The notes: a model not told the origin generated them from the sequence alone. A DNA stretch of 64,000 nt from Colwellia psychrerythraea 34H (GCF_000012325.1 NC_003910.7:2480001-2544000); one strand, 5' to 3'; counted from the stretch's first letter, positions 36,575 through 45,610 are shown. Translations and numbers: made by a program.

Positions 36575-37141
36575 TTATAATGACTGACATATGTCGCTTT
36601 TTGGACTTATAAAAAACGATTCTATTTTTTTATAAACGAAATCATTATTCCATTGTTTTCGAAGCGAGCACACATGTGGAGCATATGAGTTAAAAAATCC
36701 CGTAACATCAGCGGTAAAAAAGCTCCTGATAATATTTGCATCACAAAGCTCTCGTTCGGCGCAAATCGCTATTTCTTCATAAAAAGAAAAGGATATTTCA
36801 AGATTTTGTCTATTTAAAGCGGGGCTTACCATTGTTAATATATGCGAGCGATAGCGCGTATCTCGTTCGGTGTCACTTAAGTGTTCATCCTTCAAAATTG
36901 CTATCAGGGTCTCTTCATTGTCAGCTAGAAGCTGATTTAATGCTAATTTCGATTTTGAAACATAGCCACTTCTATAACTCTCAACATAAGCTAGAGATCG
37001 TTCAACCCTGACGGTTGATTTATGATCTAGATATTCCCAGACACCGTAAAAACCAGCCGTTAACACCGTTGCAATGGTTAACCATGAACTAATTGCTTCA
37101 GCAAATTCCTTGTTAATCTTTGTTTTCATCTTCATCTTCAT
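36575..37141 (-). CDS. Single-pass membrane protein, possibly DUF4760-like
   Basis: This 188-residue protein has one N-terminal membrane helix (AISSWLTIATVLTAGFYGVW, about 16-35) and a helical soluble part. The stretch YEEIAICAERELCDANIIRSFF resembles the DUF4760-type core found in some small accessory proteins, but this is a weak match by eye. The start may be at 37141 or at one of the next two in-frame ATGs. Its 5' end overlaps the small lipoprotein gene by 29 nt, so they are one operon with the caspase-like gene. Function unknown. Confidence 0.6.
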   Translation of the reverse strand: MKMKMKTKINKEFAEAISSWLTIATVLTAGFYGVWEYLDHKSTVRVERSLAYVESYRSGYVSKSKLALNQLLADNEETLIAILKDEHLSDTERDTRYRSHILTMVSPALNRQNLEISFSFYEEIAICAERELCDANIIRSFFTADVTGFFNSYAPHVCSLRKQWNNDFVYKKIESFFISPKSDICQSL

Positions 37142-37328
37142 TTTTCACACACTGACTCAACTTAGGATTGATAAGACAAGGATTAAAACCCTTTTCATCA
37201 CTCGTTTTGTCCTCAACAGGCACTGCTTCTTTTTCATTTGTAGATTGACTATCTTTGATGGGGGTATTTCCGCAGCCGGATGCGTAAACAACAAGAAGTA
37301 AAACACTTAAGAATTTAATAGACTGCAT
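37113..37328 (-). CDS. Small lipoprotein in the caspase operon
   Basis: This 71-residue protein has a lipoprotein signal (VVYASGC, Cys19) and a short acidic tail rich in Glu, Asp and Lys, with two further Cys (FNPCLINPKLSQC). It is the first gene of the three-gene minus-strand group, and the next gene starts inside it. No known family is recognised. A small lipoprotein next to a periplasmic caspase suggests an anchor, inhibitor or substrate (inference). Confidence 0.65.
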   Translation of the reverse strand: MQSIKFLSVLLLVVYASGCGNTPIKDSQSTNEKEAVPVEDKTSDEKGFNPCLINPKLSQCVKNEDEDENKD

Positions 37329-37655
37329 AGCTATTCCCTATAGTGGCATGCAACATTGACATTTAATATTAGCTCATTTTTGAACAATCATACAATGGTG
37401 TGAAATAAAAAAAGATTAATCTACAAAAGTTATTCTTTATTAATGCCAAAATGGGAATTTCAGGACTTAAAAAACCTTAGTATCAACTTTTAAGTGTGAA
37501 CTTCTTAGACTTTGCTAGACACAAAATGAGTTACATAGTCTGGGCAGTTGGTGCAGGGAGCATGCTTGAACCACACGAAATACCACAAAAAAACCTAACA
37601 AACGCATGCGGCCGGACAAATTTCTGCGAGGCCTCAGACGATTAAGGAAAATCAA

Positions 37656-38085
37656 ATGTCATTAACCGAAGGTTCTAACAAAACTGTTGAATTCCTAGCA
37701 AAATAAGGAGTGGCTGAATTGAAAATAACACTTGCCAAATACAAAGGTGATGGCTTGAATACAAATCTGTAGCCAAAATTAGTTGAGTACTACAGTTACG
37801 GTTACTGCTGTAGATCCTGAAAACGGTTTTAAGGTGGTGCATGAAAAGGTTGCAGATATTTCATCTACTACCCTCCATATAAACAAGTTTTCAAAATCCG
37901 AGTTGAAACAACATTCAGATCACTAAAAAACTTTTTGTATAAAAACATAGGCAGCTTCTTATCAATGTAGTAGCTAAACCCATACCTGGTTATAAAGATC
38001 GTTATGAGAAAGATGAAGAATTTAAAAATTGATCATTAAACCCGGAGATGCTTTTGATAGGACAGTTGCGCTCAAACCAAAATAA
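37656..38085 (+). pseudogene. Decayed gene of unknown family
   Basis: A ribosome site (AAGGAAAATC) precedes ATG at 37656, which reads MSLTEGSNKTVEFLAK and stops. Further pieces in changing frames read TVTAVDPENGFKVVHEKVADI and, near the end, IIKPGDAFDRTVALKP. The pattern fits one small gene with several stops and frame breaks. No family was recognised. The rest of 37329-38234 holds nothing supported. Confidence 0.4.
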
Positions 38086-38234
38086 GTGTTTGATTAAGTA
38101 ACAGCGCTTAGTATCAAATTTTAAGTGGGACAAAAGTATTTTTTCGATACAAAAACTAATCCGAATCAGTATTTTTACCCCTGTGCTTAATGCCGTCTAA
38201 GTGGCAAAAGTGATCATGTCTAGATAGTGCGCAA

Positions 38235-38305
38235 TATAGTCCTTTTAGTCTGAATAAGACCATAATTAGGGTGTTCAGATCATGTGCCTATTTCATACGA
38301 ATATT
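38235..38305 (+). mobile_element. 71-bp dispersed element, copy B
   Basis: It is 68/71 identical to the reverse complement of 34160-34230 and flanked by the perfect 8-bp direct repeat GTGCGCAA (38227-38234 and 38306-38313), a textbook target duplication. The insertion sits at the 5' edge of the decayed nuclease gene that follows, and probably split or truncated it. Confidence 0.8.
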
Positions 38306-38329
38306 GTGCGCAAATTATCTTGATGATTT

Positions 38330-39176
38330 CCTCATTGCTTTCGATGTTTTAGGTAACCCTAAGAATCGAGATAATTCAGCGTTAGCTTCTATTGTTGCAG
38401 ACAGTGACATTGTGCTTGTACAAGAGTTAGTTGCTTCACCATCTTAAGGTTTATATCCCGACGGTACTCCCTATAAGTCAGACCCTGAGGCATTAGCTTT
38501 TTTCAAAGAAATGGCCGGTAGAGGATTTACTTATGTTCTCTCAGAAGAAGACACTGGGACTGGTGATAAAATTCATAAGGCATCGTCAGCCACTAAATGG
38601 TGGGTAGCCTTTTATAAAGAACATAAAGTATCTATCTCTCATGAGCTAGTTAAGGATGGTATCAGTGGTTTTCTTGCCAATGACCGTTCGAATCGATGAG
38701 ATGGGTATGGATTTTGTTTTAATCTCAGTTCATTTAAAACCAGGGGCAGGACCAAGTAATAGAGCTAGAAGAAAACATGAATCAGAATCTATTTATTCAT
38801 GGGTTGGTAAGAATGATAATAAGGAAAAAGACTTTATTATTATTGGCGATATGAACCTATACTCATGTGATGTGCTAACAACAATGAATATTGGTGAATT
38901 TAAGACCTTAAACTCTAGCTGCCTGAATACAAATACCAATGTAAACGGACCAGAGCCTTTGACCACGCACTCTATCGAAAGAGATTTACAACTGAAATTG
39001 ATTTAGAGTACGGATTTACAGTCACTAATTTGATAACAGCAATGAAGGCACCTTGGTATGAAGACTTAACTCATGAATATCCTGGTGAGCCATATAAACA
39101 TAACCCATTCAGGGCGCGTTTTTCAGATCATCATCCGGAGAGTTTTAAGCTAAATTCCACAACAGATGACGATTAG
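38330..39176 (+). pseudogene. Endonuclease/exonuclease/phosphatase-family nuclease, broken
   Basis: The DNase I-like (EEP) fold is readable in three frames. IVADSDIVLVQELVASP carries the metal-binding Glu, then an in-frame TAA stands at 38445. The same frame continues through WVAFYKEHKVSISHE. A +1 shift near 38690 leads to MDFVLISVHLKPG and FIIIGDMNLYS (the GDxN motif). Another shift near 38960 leads to DHALY..TEIDLEYGF and RARFSDHHP (the catalytic SDH). The 5' part is missing next to the 71-bp element. With one stop and two shifts it is not functional. It lies 9 bp before the lipase frame and may once have formed an operon with it. Confidence 0.82.
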
Positions 39177-39227
39177 TTTTTACTCTTGAGTGATTATCAA
39201 TTAAAGCAACGACAGGGAATTAGTTAC

Positions 39228-40301
39228 ATGTATGATAAATACTTTACATCTGAAGATGATGCTACAAATGCAAGTCACCTATTATCAAAAGAGTTACCCA
39301 CATATCGGAAAGCCTACAGTGACCGTACTGCTTGGATAATGTCAGTAATGTCTGAGTTAGCTTATATAAAATTCAATTCGTTATTCCCCGAAAGTGGTTC
39401 AACTGACTTTATAAAAGAGCATTTCATTAAAAAAGTTAACTCTCTCGTCGGTGAAGAAAAATCGAAAATAGTTACAACATTAATTAATAAAATTAATTAT
39501 AACCCTACAGTAGAAAAAGCAAAACTAGAGAGCAACTTAGACGAATTTCAATTCAAACTTTTAAAAACTTTTGATGATAAAGGAACTCAAGCCATTCTTG
39601 TTGATGCTGGCACGTATATCATTTTGAGCTTTAGGGGAACTGAAGCTGATAGTCTAAGTGATATTAAAGCAGATGCTAAAGCTAATCTAGCCAAGTGCTC
39701 AGTATCTGAAGGTCAAATTCATACAGGGTTTAGAGATTCATTCAACTATATTCGTCGTGATGTTGAAGAAGAAATCAATAAAGAGGAATACTCAAACAAA
39801 CCATTATTTATTACTGGCCATAGTTTAGGTGGCGCGCTAGCAACAGTCGCGACTAAATTTTTAACGCACAAAGGGGGGATTGCTGCATGTTACACTTTTG
39901 GCTCACCTCGTGTAGGCAATGATGACTGGGTTAATAACATTAAGTCACCAATTCATCGAATAGTAAACGCGGCTGATTCTGTCACAATGTTGCCTCCGGG
40001 TGATGTACCCATTTCAGCCCTTAGTTTTTGTCTTAGGTTTATTCCTAGTATTGGTGAGCCAGCTTCAAAGTACCTATCTGAAAAATTTGGCAGATACATG
40101 CATGCTGGGAATATGCGATATCTAACGAACTGTAAACCAGGGGACTTTAATGATGTTAGAGTACTATATTCCGTGAGTTTTACTTATCGAATAAAAGCGC
40201 TAATTGTTAAGTCACTACCATTTGGTAAATTACTTTCTGACCATTCGATTAGTAACTACAGTAAGAAACTGATGATCATTGCTATTAATCGCAACAAATA
40301 A
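39228..40301 (+). CDS. Lipase class 3 family protein
   Basis: This alpha/beta hydrolase of the fungal-lipase-like class 3 group has about 357 residues from the ATG at 39228; an in-frame TTG at 39186 would add 14. Key motifs are YIILSFRGTEADSLSDIKAD, the nucleophile elbow ITGHSLGGALAT (Ser199 from this start), YTFGSPRVGND, the acid region IVNAADSVTMLPP and a His shortly after in YMHAGNMRY. No signal peptide is seen. Unlike its neighbours on both sides it is intact. It sits between a broken nuclease and an endonuclease I fragment, which hints at a former cluster of hydrolytic effectors (speculative). Confidence 0.85.
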   Translation: MYDKYFTSEDDATNASHLLSKELPTYRKAYSDRTAWIMSVMSELAYIKFNSLFPESGSTDFIKEHFIKKVNSLVGEEKSKIVTTLINKINYNPTVEKAKLESNLDEFQFKLLKTFDDKGTQAILVDAGTYIILSFRGTEADSLSDIKADAKANLAKCSVSEGQIHTGFRDSFNYIRRDVEEEINKEEYSNKPLFITGHSLGGALATVATKFLTHKGGIAACYTFGSPRVGNDDWVNNIKSPIHRIVNAADSVTMLPPGDVPISALSFCLRFIPSIGEPASKYLSEKFGRYMHAGNMRYLTNCKPGDFNDVRVLYSVSFTYRIKALIVKSLPFGKLLSDHSISNYSKKLMIIAINRNK

Positions 40302-40340
40302 AAGTACCAAGTCAATTTCAAATGATAAGACATGTGCATC

Positions 40341-40484
40341 CATGATTTTATCTACAAACTGATTTACTCCAAAAGGCAACTTGAATTATTCAAGCAATGG
40401 GATAATCAAGATCCAATTTCTGCACAAGAAAGGGCACATAACTTGCGAGTTATTAAAGCGCAAGGCTTTGGACTAAATCAATAA
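40341..40484 (+). pseudogene. C-terminal fragment of an endonuclease I-like nuclease
   Basis: The frame reads KRQLELFKQWDNQDPISAQE and then RAHNLRVIKAQGFGLNQ before a stop at 40482. This pattern (R-x-x-x-x-x-W-x-x-x-D-P, then E-x-x-R-N-x-x-I-x-x-x-Q-G) is the C-terminal signature of the endonuclease I/EndA family. No catalytic part or start is present. The rest of 40302-40611 holds nothing else. Confidence 0.6.
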
Positions 40485-40630
40485 GACAATAGAGATAAGC
40501 TCAAAGCTGCCGTTGGTATTTGATTTCTAAACTGCAATTTTGAGCCAAAAACGGTATTAAATTATGAGTCAAAAACACCTAAGCTGACGGCAATTAAGAT
40601 ACGATTGATCTTGCCCCATAAAAATGGACA

Positions 40631-41448
40631 CTAATTAAGAATATTTCCTTCAGCTTCAAAGTCCGAAGGGTTTTTATACTTTAGATAGCTGTGAAGCCTC
40701 CTTTTATTATAGAAGCATTCAATATAATCAAACACATCTATTTGCGCTTCTTGTCTTGTTCTGTAGTTGTACCGACGAATCCGTTCTCTTTTAAGTGACC
40801 CGAAAAAACTTTCTACAACAGCATTGTCATAGCAGTTTCCTCTAGCGCTCATGCTGCATAGGATGCCATTTTCGTTTAACATCTGCTGATAGTCATCGCT
40901 GATGTATTGAGATCCTCTATCAGAATGAATGATGAGGCCATCACTCGGATTTCTTGCTGCCACAGCCATGCCTAACGCGTTCATTGCAATGTGACGGTCC
41001 ATATTTTTATCCATTGACCACCCAATAATTTTACGTGAGTACAAGTCCATTACGACGGCTAAATAAACAAAACCTTGTTTCGTTTGTATATAAGTTATGT
41101 CTGATGACCAAACTTGATTTACCGGCTTTGAAACAAAGTTTGGTGTAGCAAATTTGGCGCAGGCTCAACGTATGGATTAGACTTAGCTGAACGTCTAAAT
41201 ACACGCTTAGGACGGCCTTTTAATTGCAAAACACGCATTAACCTAGCCACTCTGTTTTTACCACAAGCTTGCCCGTCAGCGTTAAGCGCAGCCCTGATTT
41301 TTGGAGCTCCATATACACATCTGCTTTGCTCAAATACTTTTGATATCTGCTCTGTTAACTGAATATTTTCTTGCTTGGTTTTACATAGTGGCCGACTTAG
41401 CCAGGCGTAATAACCACTACGTGAAATATCCAATAGAGCACACATCAT
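40631..41448 (-). pseudogene. IS3-family transposase OrfB (DDE integrase), frameshifted
   Basis: The upstream part (41448 to about 41140) has the HTH_21-like region SRSGYYAWLSRP and VYGAPKIRAALN. The downstream part has the DDE core: WSSDITYIQTKQGFVYLAVVMDLYSR (first Asp, second Asp), IIHSDRGSQY and the final Glu in NAVVESFFGSLKRE. The frame changes between NLLHQ and NFVSKP at about 41135, best explained by loss of one A in a run. The real start may lie upstream by -1 frameshifting from orfA, as in other IS3 elements. Confidence 0.85.
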
Positions 41449-41492
41449 TTTTACGGGATAACTGTTGCGGTGCCGCTTAATACAACAAAACT

Positions 41493-41789
41493 TTAACCGG
41501 ACTCCTTGGCGAAGAACACCACCGCATCTTTTAAAAAATCACGCTCTTTTTTTACTTTAGCCAGCTCTTGCTTCAACTTAGTTAATTCATTATTGCTAGT
41601 TTGTTTATTCCCTTTGAAAGCATCATCACCTTGCAAGCGAAACTCATCACGCCAACGACTTAGTTGCCTAAAACTGATCCCGAGTCCTTCGCAAACACTA
41701 TTAGCAGTAACACCGTCTTCAGAAGCTTTGAGTAACGCCATACGTTTAAACTCAGCAGGGTATCTTTGATAACTTTTGGATTTTGTCAT
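41493..41789 (-). CDS. IS3-family transposase OrfA
   Basis: This 98-residue protein has an N-terminal helix-turn-helix (YPAEFKRMALLKASEDGVTANSV, GISFRQLSRWRDEF) and a C-terminal leucine-zipper-like coiled coil (LTKLKQELAKVKKERDFLKDA). It ends FFAKESG, typical of this family. The ribosome site is AGGAGG-like, 7 bp before the ATG. An A7 run in the coiled-coil codons could be a slip site, but this is not proven. Confidence 0.9.
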   Translation of the reverse strand: MTKSKSYQRYPAEFKRMALLKASEDGVTANSVCEGLGISFRQLSRWRDEFRLQGDDAFKGNKQTSNNELTKLKQELAKVKKERDFLKDAVVFFAKESG

Positions 41790-41846
41790 GAAACACCTCC
41801 TGTTGTATCTCTACAACAATTATAGTGTGTCCACGAAAATGGGGTA

Positions 41847-43081
41847 AGACTACAGAGCGGACGTTCTCAAAATCGGTTTTGAGACTAATTTCATTATCAA
41901 AAAACAAAATACAGTAATAGAACGAGAACAATATCTTTGACTGCTTCAACTCATTCCTGCCGTTCGTCTTCTCTATCTGAACGTTTATTTTTGGCTATAT
42001 TACGAAATCGTGGCCGATATGCCTTAACAACTTCTCTTAGTCGTTTCTAATTCAATTGGATCGCATGAGACCGAAGATTCCCGGTGCTGCTTACAAGGTT
42101 TTTATCCAAAGATTGTCGCGCGGGATCTGTATTTATTATTGAATATAACAATGAGGTATAGCTTTATTAACGCAGAGTAATTTTAGGTTGTAACTCGACG
42201 CTACCGTCAAAATCAACGGCCATCAGTTCTTTATGGTTTCGTAGTACAGCGAGCACATCGCCACGGTAGACATTACGCACAAACAGAAGCCTCGCTCCAC
42301 AGCGCTGTAAATGGTCGACCTCGAAATGCTGGACAAAAGAGAGGCCATTGTACATTTCGTTTGATGTGGCGCGCCCACGACGTTCGTATGATGATGACAT
42401 ATATAGATCTCCCAGTAATGATAGGCGTATGGCATGAAAAAAGACTGTCAATGTTAAAAGTACTAAAAATTATAGGTTCGATGGACGGAAAAGACTAGTC
42501 CGATGAGCTAAGCAATTATTATGAATATGTGTATAGTCATATGTTTCGACCTATTGGCACTCTATCGCTCGTTTTTATTGTTATTCCTAATCACCAAAAA
42601 ATCTCAGCCATTTTTAAATGACATTAAAAGATAATTATAATTTAAATTTTTTATTCCGCTTTACTCATTAAGCCATGCCAATGCTATTATGTGAACGACA
42701 GCAAAGTTGGCTGAGTTACCAGCCAGACAGATCGACTTATTGGTAAAAGTTATCATCAAAAATACATATTTTCATCTGAGGGGAACGTCCGCTATCAGGA
42801 AACTGTTAACGTAATATGCTTGTTCAACCGTGTCCGTTTTAGAACAAAACAAACAAAAACTTTCAGTATAAACTTCCAAAGGCTAACTTTCGCAGTGGCA
42901 TAAGAAAGCCTTAGAAAATCATCATAAAATTATTGTAGGTTTATGTCTTCTGCGAGAACAAAGGATAACTGTAAAATAAAATAGAGCTGAATATTTATTC
43001 TTATAGTTTTTAATTATCTTGATCTTGTCACCATGATGAAATAGGTTATTTGTTTTATAGCAACAATAAGGATGATTGACA
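41847..43081. other. 1.2-kb gene-poor stretch with one small possible gene
   Basis: Apart from the 77-codon frame at 42167-42400 no convincing gene is seen. A short Arg/Lys-rich minus-strand frame around 41980-42060 has no start and looks like debris. The 11-mer AGCGGACGTTC at 41856 recurs inverted at 42783, too short to define an element. Confidence 0.4.
42167..42400 (-). CDS. Small protein of unknown function
   Basis: This is a 77-residue frame from the ATG at 42400, preceded by a strong ribosome site (GGGAG, 8 bp). It reads MSSSYERRGRATSNEMYNGL.. and has a compact hydrophobic core (GARLLFVRNVYRGDVLAVL) with no signal peptide or membrane helix. Base composition is more GC-rich than its flanks. 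No family is recognised. It stands alone next to an IS3 element and may be a passenger gene or the end of a larger lost gene. Confidence 0.45.
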   Translation of the reverse strand: MSSSYERRGRATSNEMYNGLSFVQHFEVDHLQRCGARLLFVRNVYRGDVLAVLRNHKELMAVDFDGSVELQPKITLR

Positions 43082-43789
43082 GTGCGTTTATTCCCCCACT
43101 TTTTATTTCTACTTGTATCGTTTTCTTCAATTGCAAATGATGATTTTGACAAAGGAAAAGAAGCATATAAAAATAATAATTACCCCCAAGCTATTACTCT
43201 CTTTAATAAAGCTGCTGGCCAAGGGAGTGCAAAGGCTCAAAGCTATCTTGGTTATATGTATACGAAAGGAAAAGGAGTCAAACAAGATTACACCAAAGCC
43301 GTTGACTGGTATCGAAAAGCCGCTGAACAAGGTAATGCTAGGGATCAATATAGCCTAGCCATCATTTATGAAAAAGGGAGAGGAGTTGCTCAGGATTATA
43401 ACCAAGCTATTGAGTGGCACACTAAGGCAGCCGAACAAGGCAATCCTAGATCTCAATATCACCTTGCGCTTATATATTATAATGGTAAAGGTGTTACACA
43501 AGATTATAAACAAGCGTTAAAATGGTATTCCAAAGCCGCTGAAGACGGTAATGCAGGGGTTCAGTATAGTCTTGGAGTAATGTATGAAAATGGGCAGGGA
43601 GTTGCTCAGGATTACAAGCAAGCATTTGATTGGTACAGCAAAGCAGCAGAACAAGGTGATGCAAAGGCTCAGTATAACCTTGGACTTTTGTATGCCGATG
43701 GCAAAGGTATTACAGCGGATAAAGAAAAGGCCATTCTCTGGTCTAAAAAAGCGGAAGAACAAGGCTATTCAGGCAAGTCATTACCGTGA
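43082..43789 (+). CDS. Periplasmic Sel1-repeat protein
   Basis: The protein has 235 residues from a GTG start at 43082, chosen because AAGGA lies 9 bp upstream while the in-frame TTG at 43076 is too close. A signal peptide (cut after SIA) is followed by five nearly identical 36-residue Sel1-like TPRs, each with the pattern A-x-x-x-L-G-x-x-Y-x-x-G-x-G-V-x-x-D-Y-x-x-A-x-x-W-Y-x-K-A-A-E-Q-G. Sel1 repeats are protein-binding solenoids. The close similarity of the repeats suggests recent internal duplication. The partner is unknown. Confidence 0.9.
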   Translation: MRLFPHFLFLLVSFSSIANDDFDKGKEAYKNNNYPQAITLFNKAAGQGSAKAQSYLGYMYTKGKGVKQDYTKAVDWYRKAAEQGNARDQYSLAIIYEKGRGVAQDYNQAIEWHTKAAEQGNPRSQYHLALIYYNGKGVTQDYKQALKWYSKAAEDGNAGVQYSLGVMYENGQGVAQDYKQAFDWYSKAAEQGDAKAQYNLGLLYADGKGITADKEKAILWSKKAEEQGYSGKSLP

Positions 43790-43899
43790 AGTTCAATCAA
43801 CATTACATGTTTTCAATCGGTACAATGTTAATTCATCTTTGTTTTTTTTTGAGAGTTCAGTAAAATAGTTAGTCTTTAACAGTTATGTATAGGTTAGTG

Positions 43900-44130
43900 A
43901 TGAAACGCGTTGTTTTATATATTTCAGATAAATGTCCCCATTGCCGTGAAGCTCAAAAATACTTGGATGATAATGGCATTAAATACAGATTAACAAATGC
44001 GAAAATGCAGCGCGGTAGAAAAGAGCTTGACGCTATAGGGGCTCGCTCTGTGCCAGCCCTTAAAATTGGTACTAAAGTAATGATTGGCTGGAATCAAAAA
44101 CATTTTATAGAACTCTATGCCGCAGATTAA
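43900..44130 (+). CDS. Glutaredoxin-like protein
   Basis: This 76-residue protein has a thioredoxin fold: VLYISDKCPHC with the redox pair Cys12/Cys15, the cis-Pro loop in RSVPALKIG and a C-terminal helix. It is short for glutaredoxin but complete for the NrdH/GrxC-like size class. The start at 43900 is preferred over 43885 because TAGG lies 7 bp upstream. It would reduce disulfides or glutathione mixed disulfides in the cytoplasm. Confidence 0.85.
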   Translation: MKRVVLYISDKCPHCREAQKYLDDNGIKYRLTNAKMQRGRKELDAIGARSVPALKIGTKVMIGWNQKHFIELYAAD

Positions 44131-44429
44131 GAAGCATGATTATCTAATGGATTAACCAATGGGCATAGAGTTATTGATTACTCTATTTCGAGTGGGACGG
44201 GTATAGAGGAGCAGAGCATCATATAATCCGCCCCTTAGCTTTATAACTCCATAATATTTTTATCAATCAGTACAAGTATTGTTGCTCAGCTTTCACTAGG
44301 TAGTTCATACGTTCGCTGTGTCAACGTGTCGTGTGAGAGCTTCTGGTTTGATTAAAAATATGAAGTTCAGGGTTTTGCACGAAACCTTTTTGTAGAGCTC
44401 AAATTTTTATCTCACCGCCACATTCTAAG

Positions 44430-44458
44430 AAACCACAACTTTAACGAGTCGTGGTTTT
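44430..44458 (+). terminator. Terminator of repeat module A
   Basis: The stem AAACCACAAC / GTCGTGGTTT has one mismatch and is followed by a T run. The loop TTTAACGAG and the preceding CCGCCACATT are shared with the module at 51037-51142, though the upstream parts differ. The rest of 44131-44572 holds nothing else supported. Confidence 0.75.
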
Positions 44459-44572
44459 TTTTCGTTGATAATTTTATAATTTGATGCTTTGAATGGTAAC
44501 GGGAATAAGAAGTTTTAATGTATAATATTCGGTACATGCACTCATAATTGATTATTTAACGCGGAACTTTAC

Positions 44573-45532
44573 ATGAACCTAGAACAAATTTTATTGGCAA
44601 TAAGTAATCCAAATGACAATGAATTAACTATTGCAGGTCTAGAGGCTGCGAAAGTAAATTGGTCAGTATTTTATCCTGAGTTAGAACGGCTAATGGATCA
44701 ATTTATCGCAGATGATACATCATTAACAGATGAACAAGAGGCTATTGTATTTTTCGGTACTTTATTATTAGCGGAATTAAAGTATTCTCCAGCGTTAGCA
44801 AAGTGTTTACAGTTATTTGCCCGCAGTGACACATATTTAACACCCATTGAAGCAATATTTGGTGATGCTCTCACTGAATTAACGGCAACCTTATTTTTTA
44901 ATGTGGCCGATGGTAGTACACAAACATTGTCTGATTATATTGTTGATGGCCATCAAGCTATGTATTGTAAAGCATCTGCTATTGAAGCTGTATTTGCTCA
45001 ATACGAAGTAGGGGTTATTGATAAGACTGAATTAGTTGAACATGTAACGCGATGGTTAGCTGCATTTTTGGCTCTTCCGAGTTCAAATAATAGCTTTTTA
45101 ATTAGTGTATTAGCAGACTCTTGCATTAAATATCAACTTGATGACTTTAAACCTCAGTTTATTGACTTATGTGACAACGATTTATTTGATGAAGATCGCT
45201 TCAAACAATGTGAAGTAAAAGCATGGGATAAGGCTAATGCAGCTAAGCTGATTGAGTCTGGCAACATTCAAACGAAATTTAATGTTGTTGATACCTTAAA
45301 TGCTTGGATTGTTGATGATTCGAACAATGAAGTAGCTGACAATATGTCAAACGAAGACTCTGATGCATTTGAATCGTTAATGGGTGAAGACGGTTTATTG
45401 GCTGATATCCTATACGACGAAAATACAATTTTAGAGAACAGTGTGCCGGTTAGTTCATTACCTACAGCTGGGCGCAATGATCCTTGTCCTTGTGGCAGTG
45501 GAAAGAAATATAAGAAGTGTTGTTTAAGGTAG
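44573..45532 (+). CDS. DUF1186-like protein with C-terminal SEC-C zinc motif
   Basis: This 319-residue protein has a helical N-terminal region of about 240 residues that resembles DUF1186 (YPELERLMDQFI, GDALTELTATLFFNVADG). A linker follows and then a SEC-C motif (GRNDPCPCGSGKKYKKCC), the same zinc-binding tail as in SecA. SEC-C tails are found on many unrelated proteins and are thought to mediate protein or nucleic-acid contacts. It lies alone between repeat modules A and B, next to the NERD-OLD-UvrD cassette. Confidence 0.82.
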   Translation: MNLEQILLAISNPNDNELTIAGLEAAKVNWSVFYPELERLMDQFIADDTSLTDEQEAIVFFGTLLLAELKYSPALAKCLQLFARSDTYLTPIEAIFGDALTELTATLFFNVADGSTQTLSDYIVDGHQAMYCKASAIEAVFAQYEVGVIDKTELVEHVTRWLAAFLALPSSNNSFLISVLADSCIKYQLDDFKPQFIDLCDNDLFDEDRFKQCEVKAWDKANAAKLIESGNIQTKFNVVDTLNAWIVDDSNNEVADNMSNEDSDAFESLMGEDGLLADILYDENTILENSVPVSSLPTAGRNDPCPCGSGKKYKKCCLR

Positions 45533-45610
45533 GCCTGTAAACTGGAATAGCTCATTGAGCGTTACTTGTGAAGCATAATGACATTTCAAATACACTTCAC
45601 ATTGGTCATT

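Larger units (their letters stand above)
40612..41846 (-). mobile_element. IS3-family insertion sequence, about 1.24 kb
   Basis: It contains orfA and orfB on the minus strand. The left end starts TGCCCCATAAAAATGGACACT; the right end read inward starts TACCCCATTTTCGTGGACACA, giving imperfect terminal inverted repeats of about 22 bp. No target duplication is evident. orfB carries a 1-nt deletion, so this copy is not autonomous. Confidence 0.85.

Noticed and set aside
37476..38129. Direct repeat of about 22 bp (CTTAGTATCAA.TTTTAAGTG at 37476 and 38107)
   Set aside because: Two to three mismatches and AT-rich content; it flanks the decayed gene but is too weak to call an element border.
41980..42060. 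Short Arg/Lys-rich minus-strand peptide
   Set aside because: No start codon and an upstream stop; at most debris of an unknown gene.
41856..42793. Inverted 11-mer AGCGGACGTTC / GAACGTCCGCT about 930 bp apart
   Set aside because: Too short to prove element ends and no target duplication or transposase lies between.
43082..43789. Repeated 108-bp units that look like an array
   Set aside because: They are in-frame Sel1 repeats of one protein. No CRISPR array or cas gene was found in the window.
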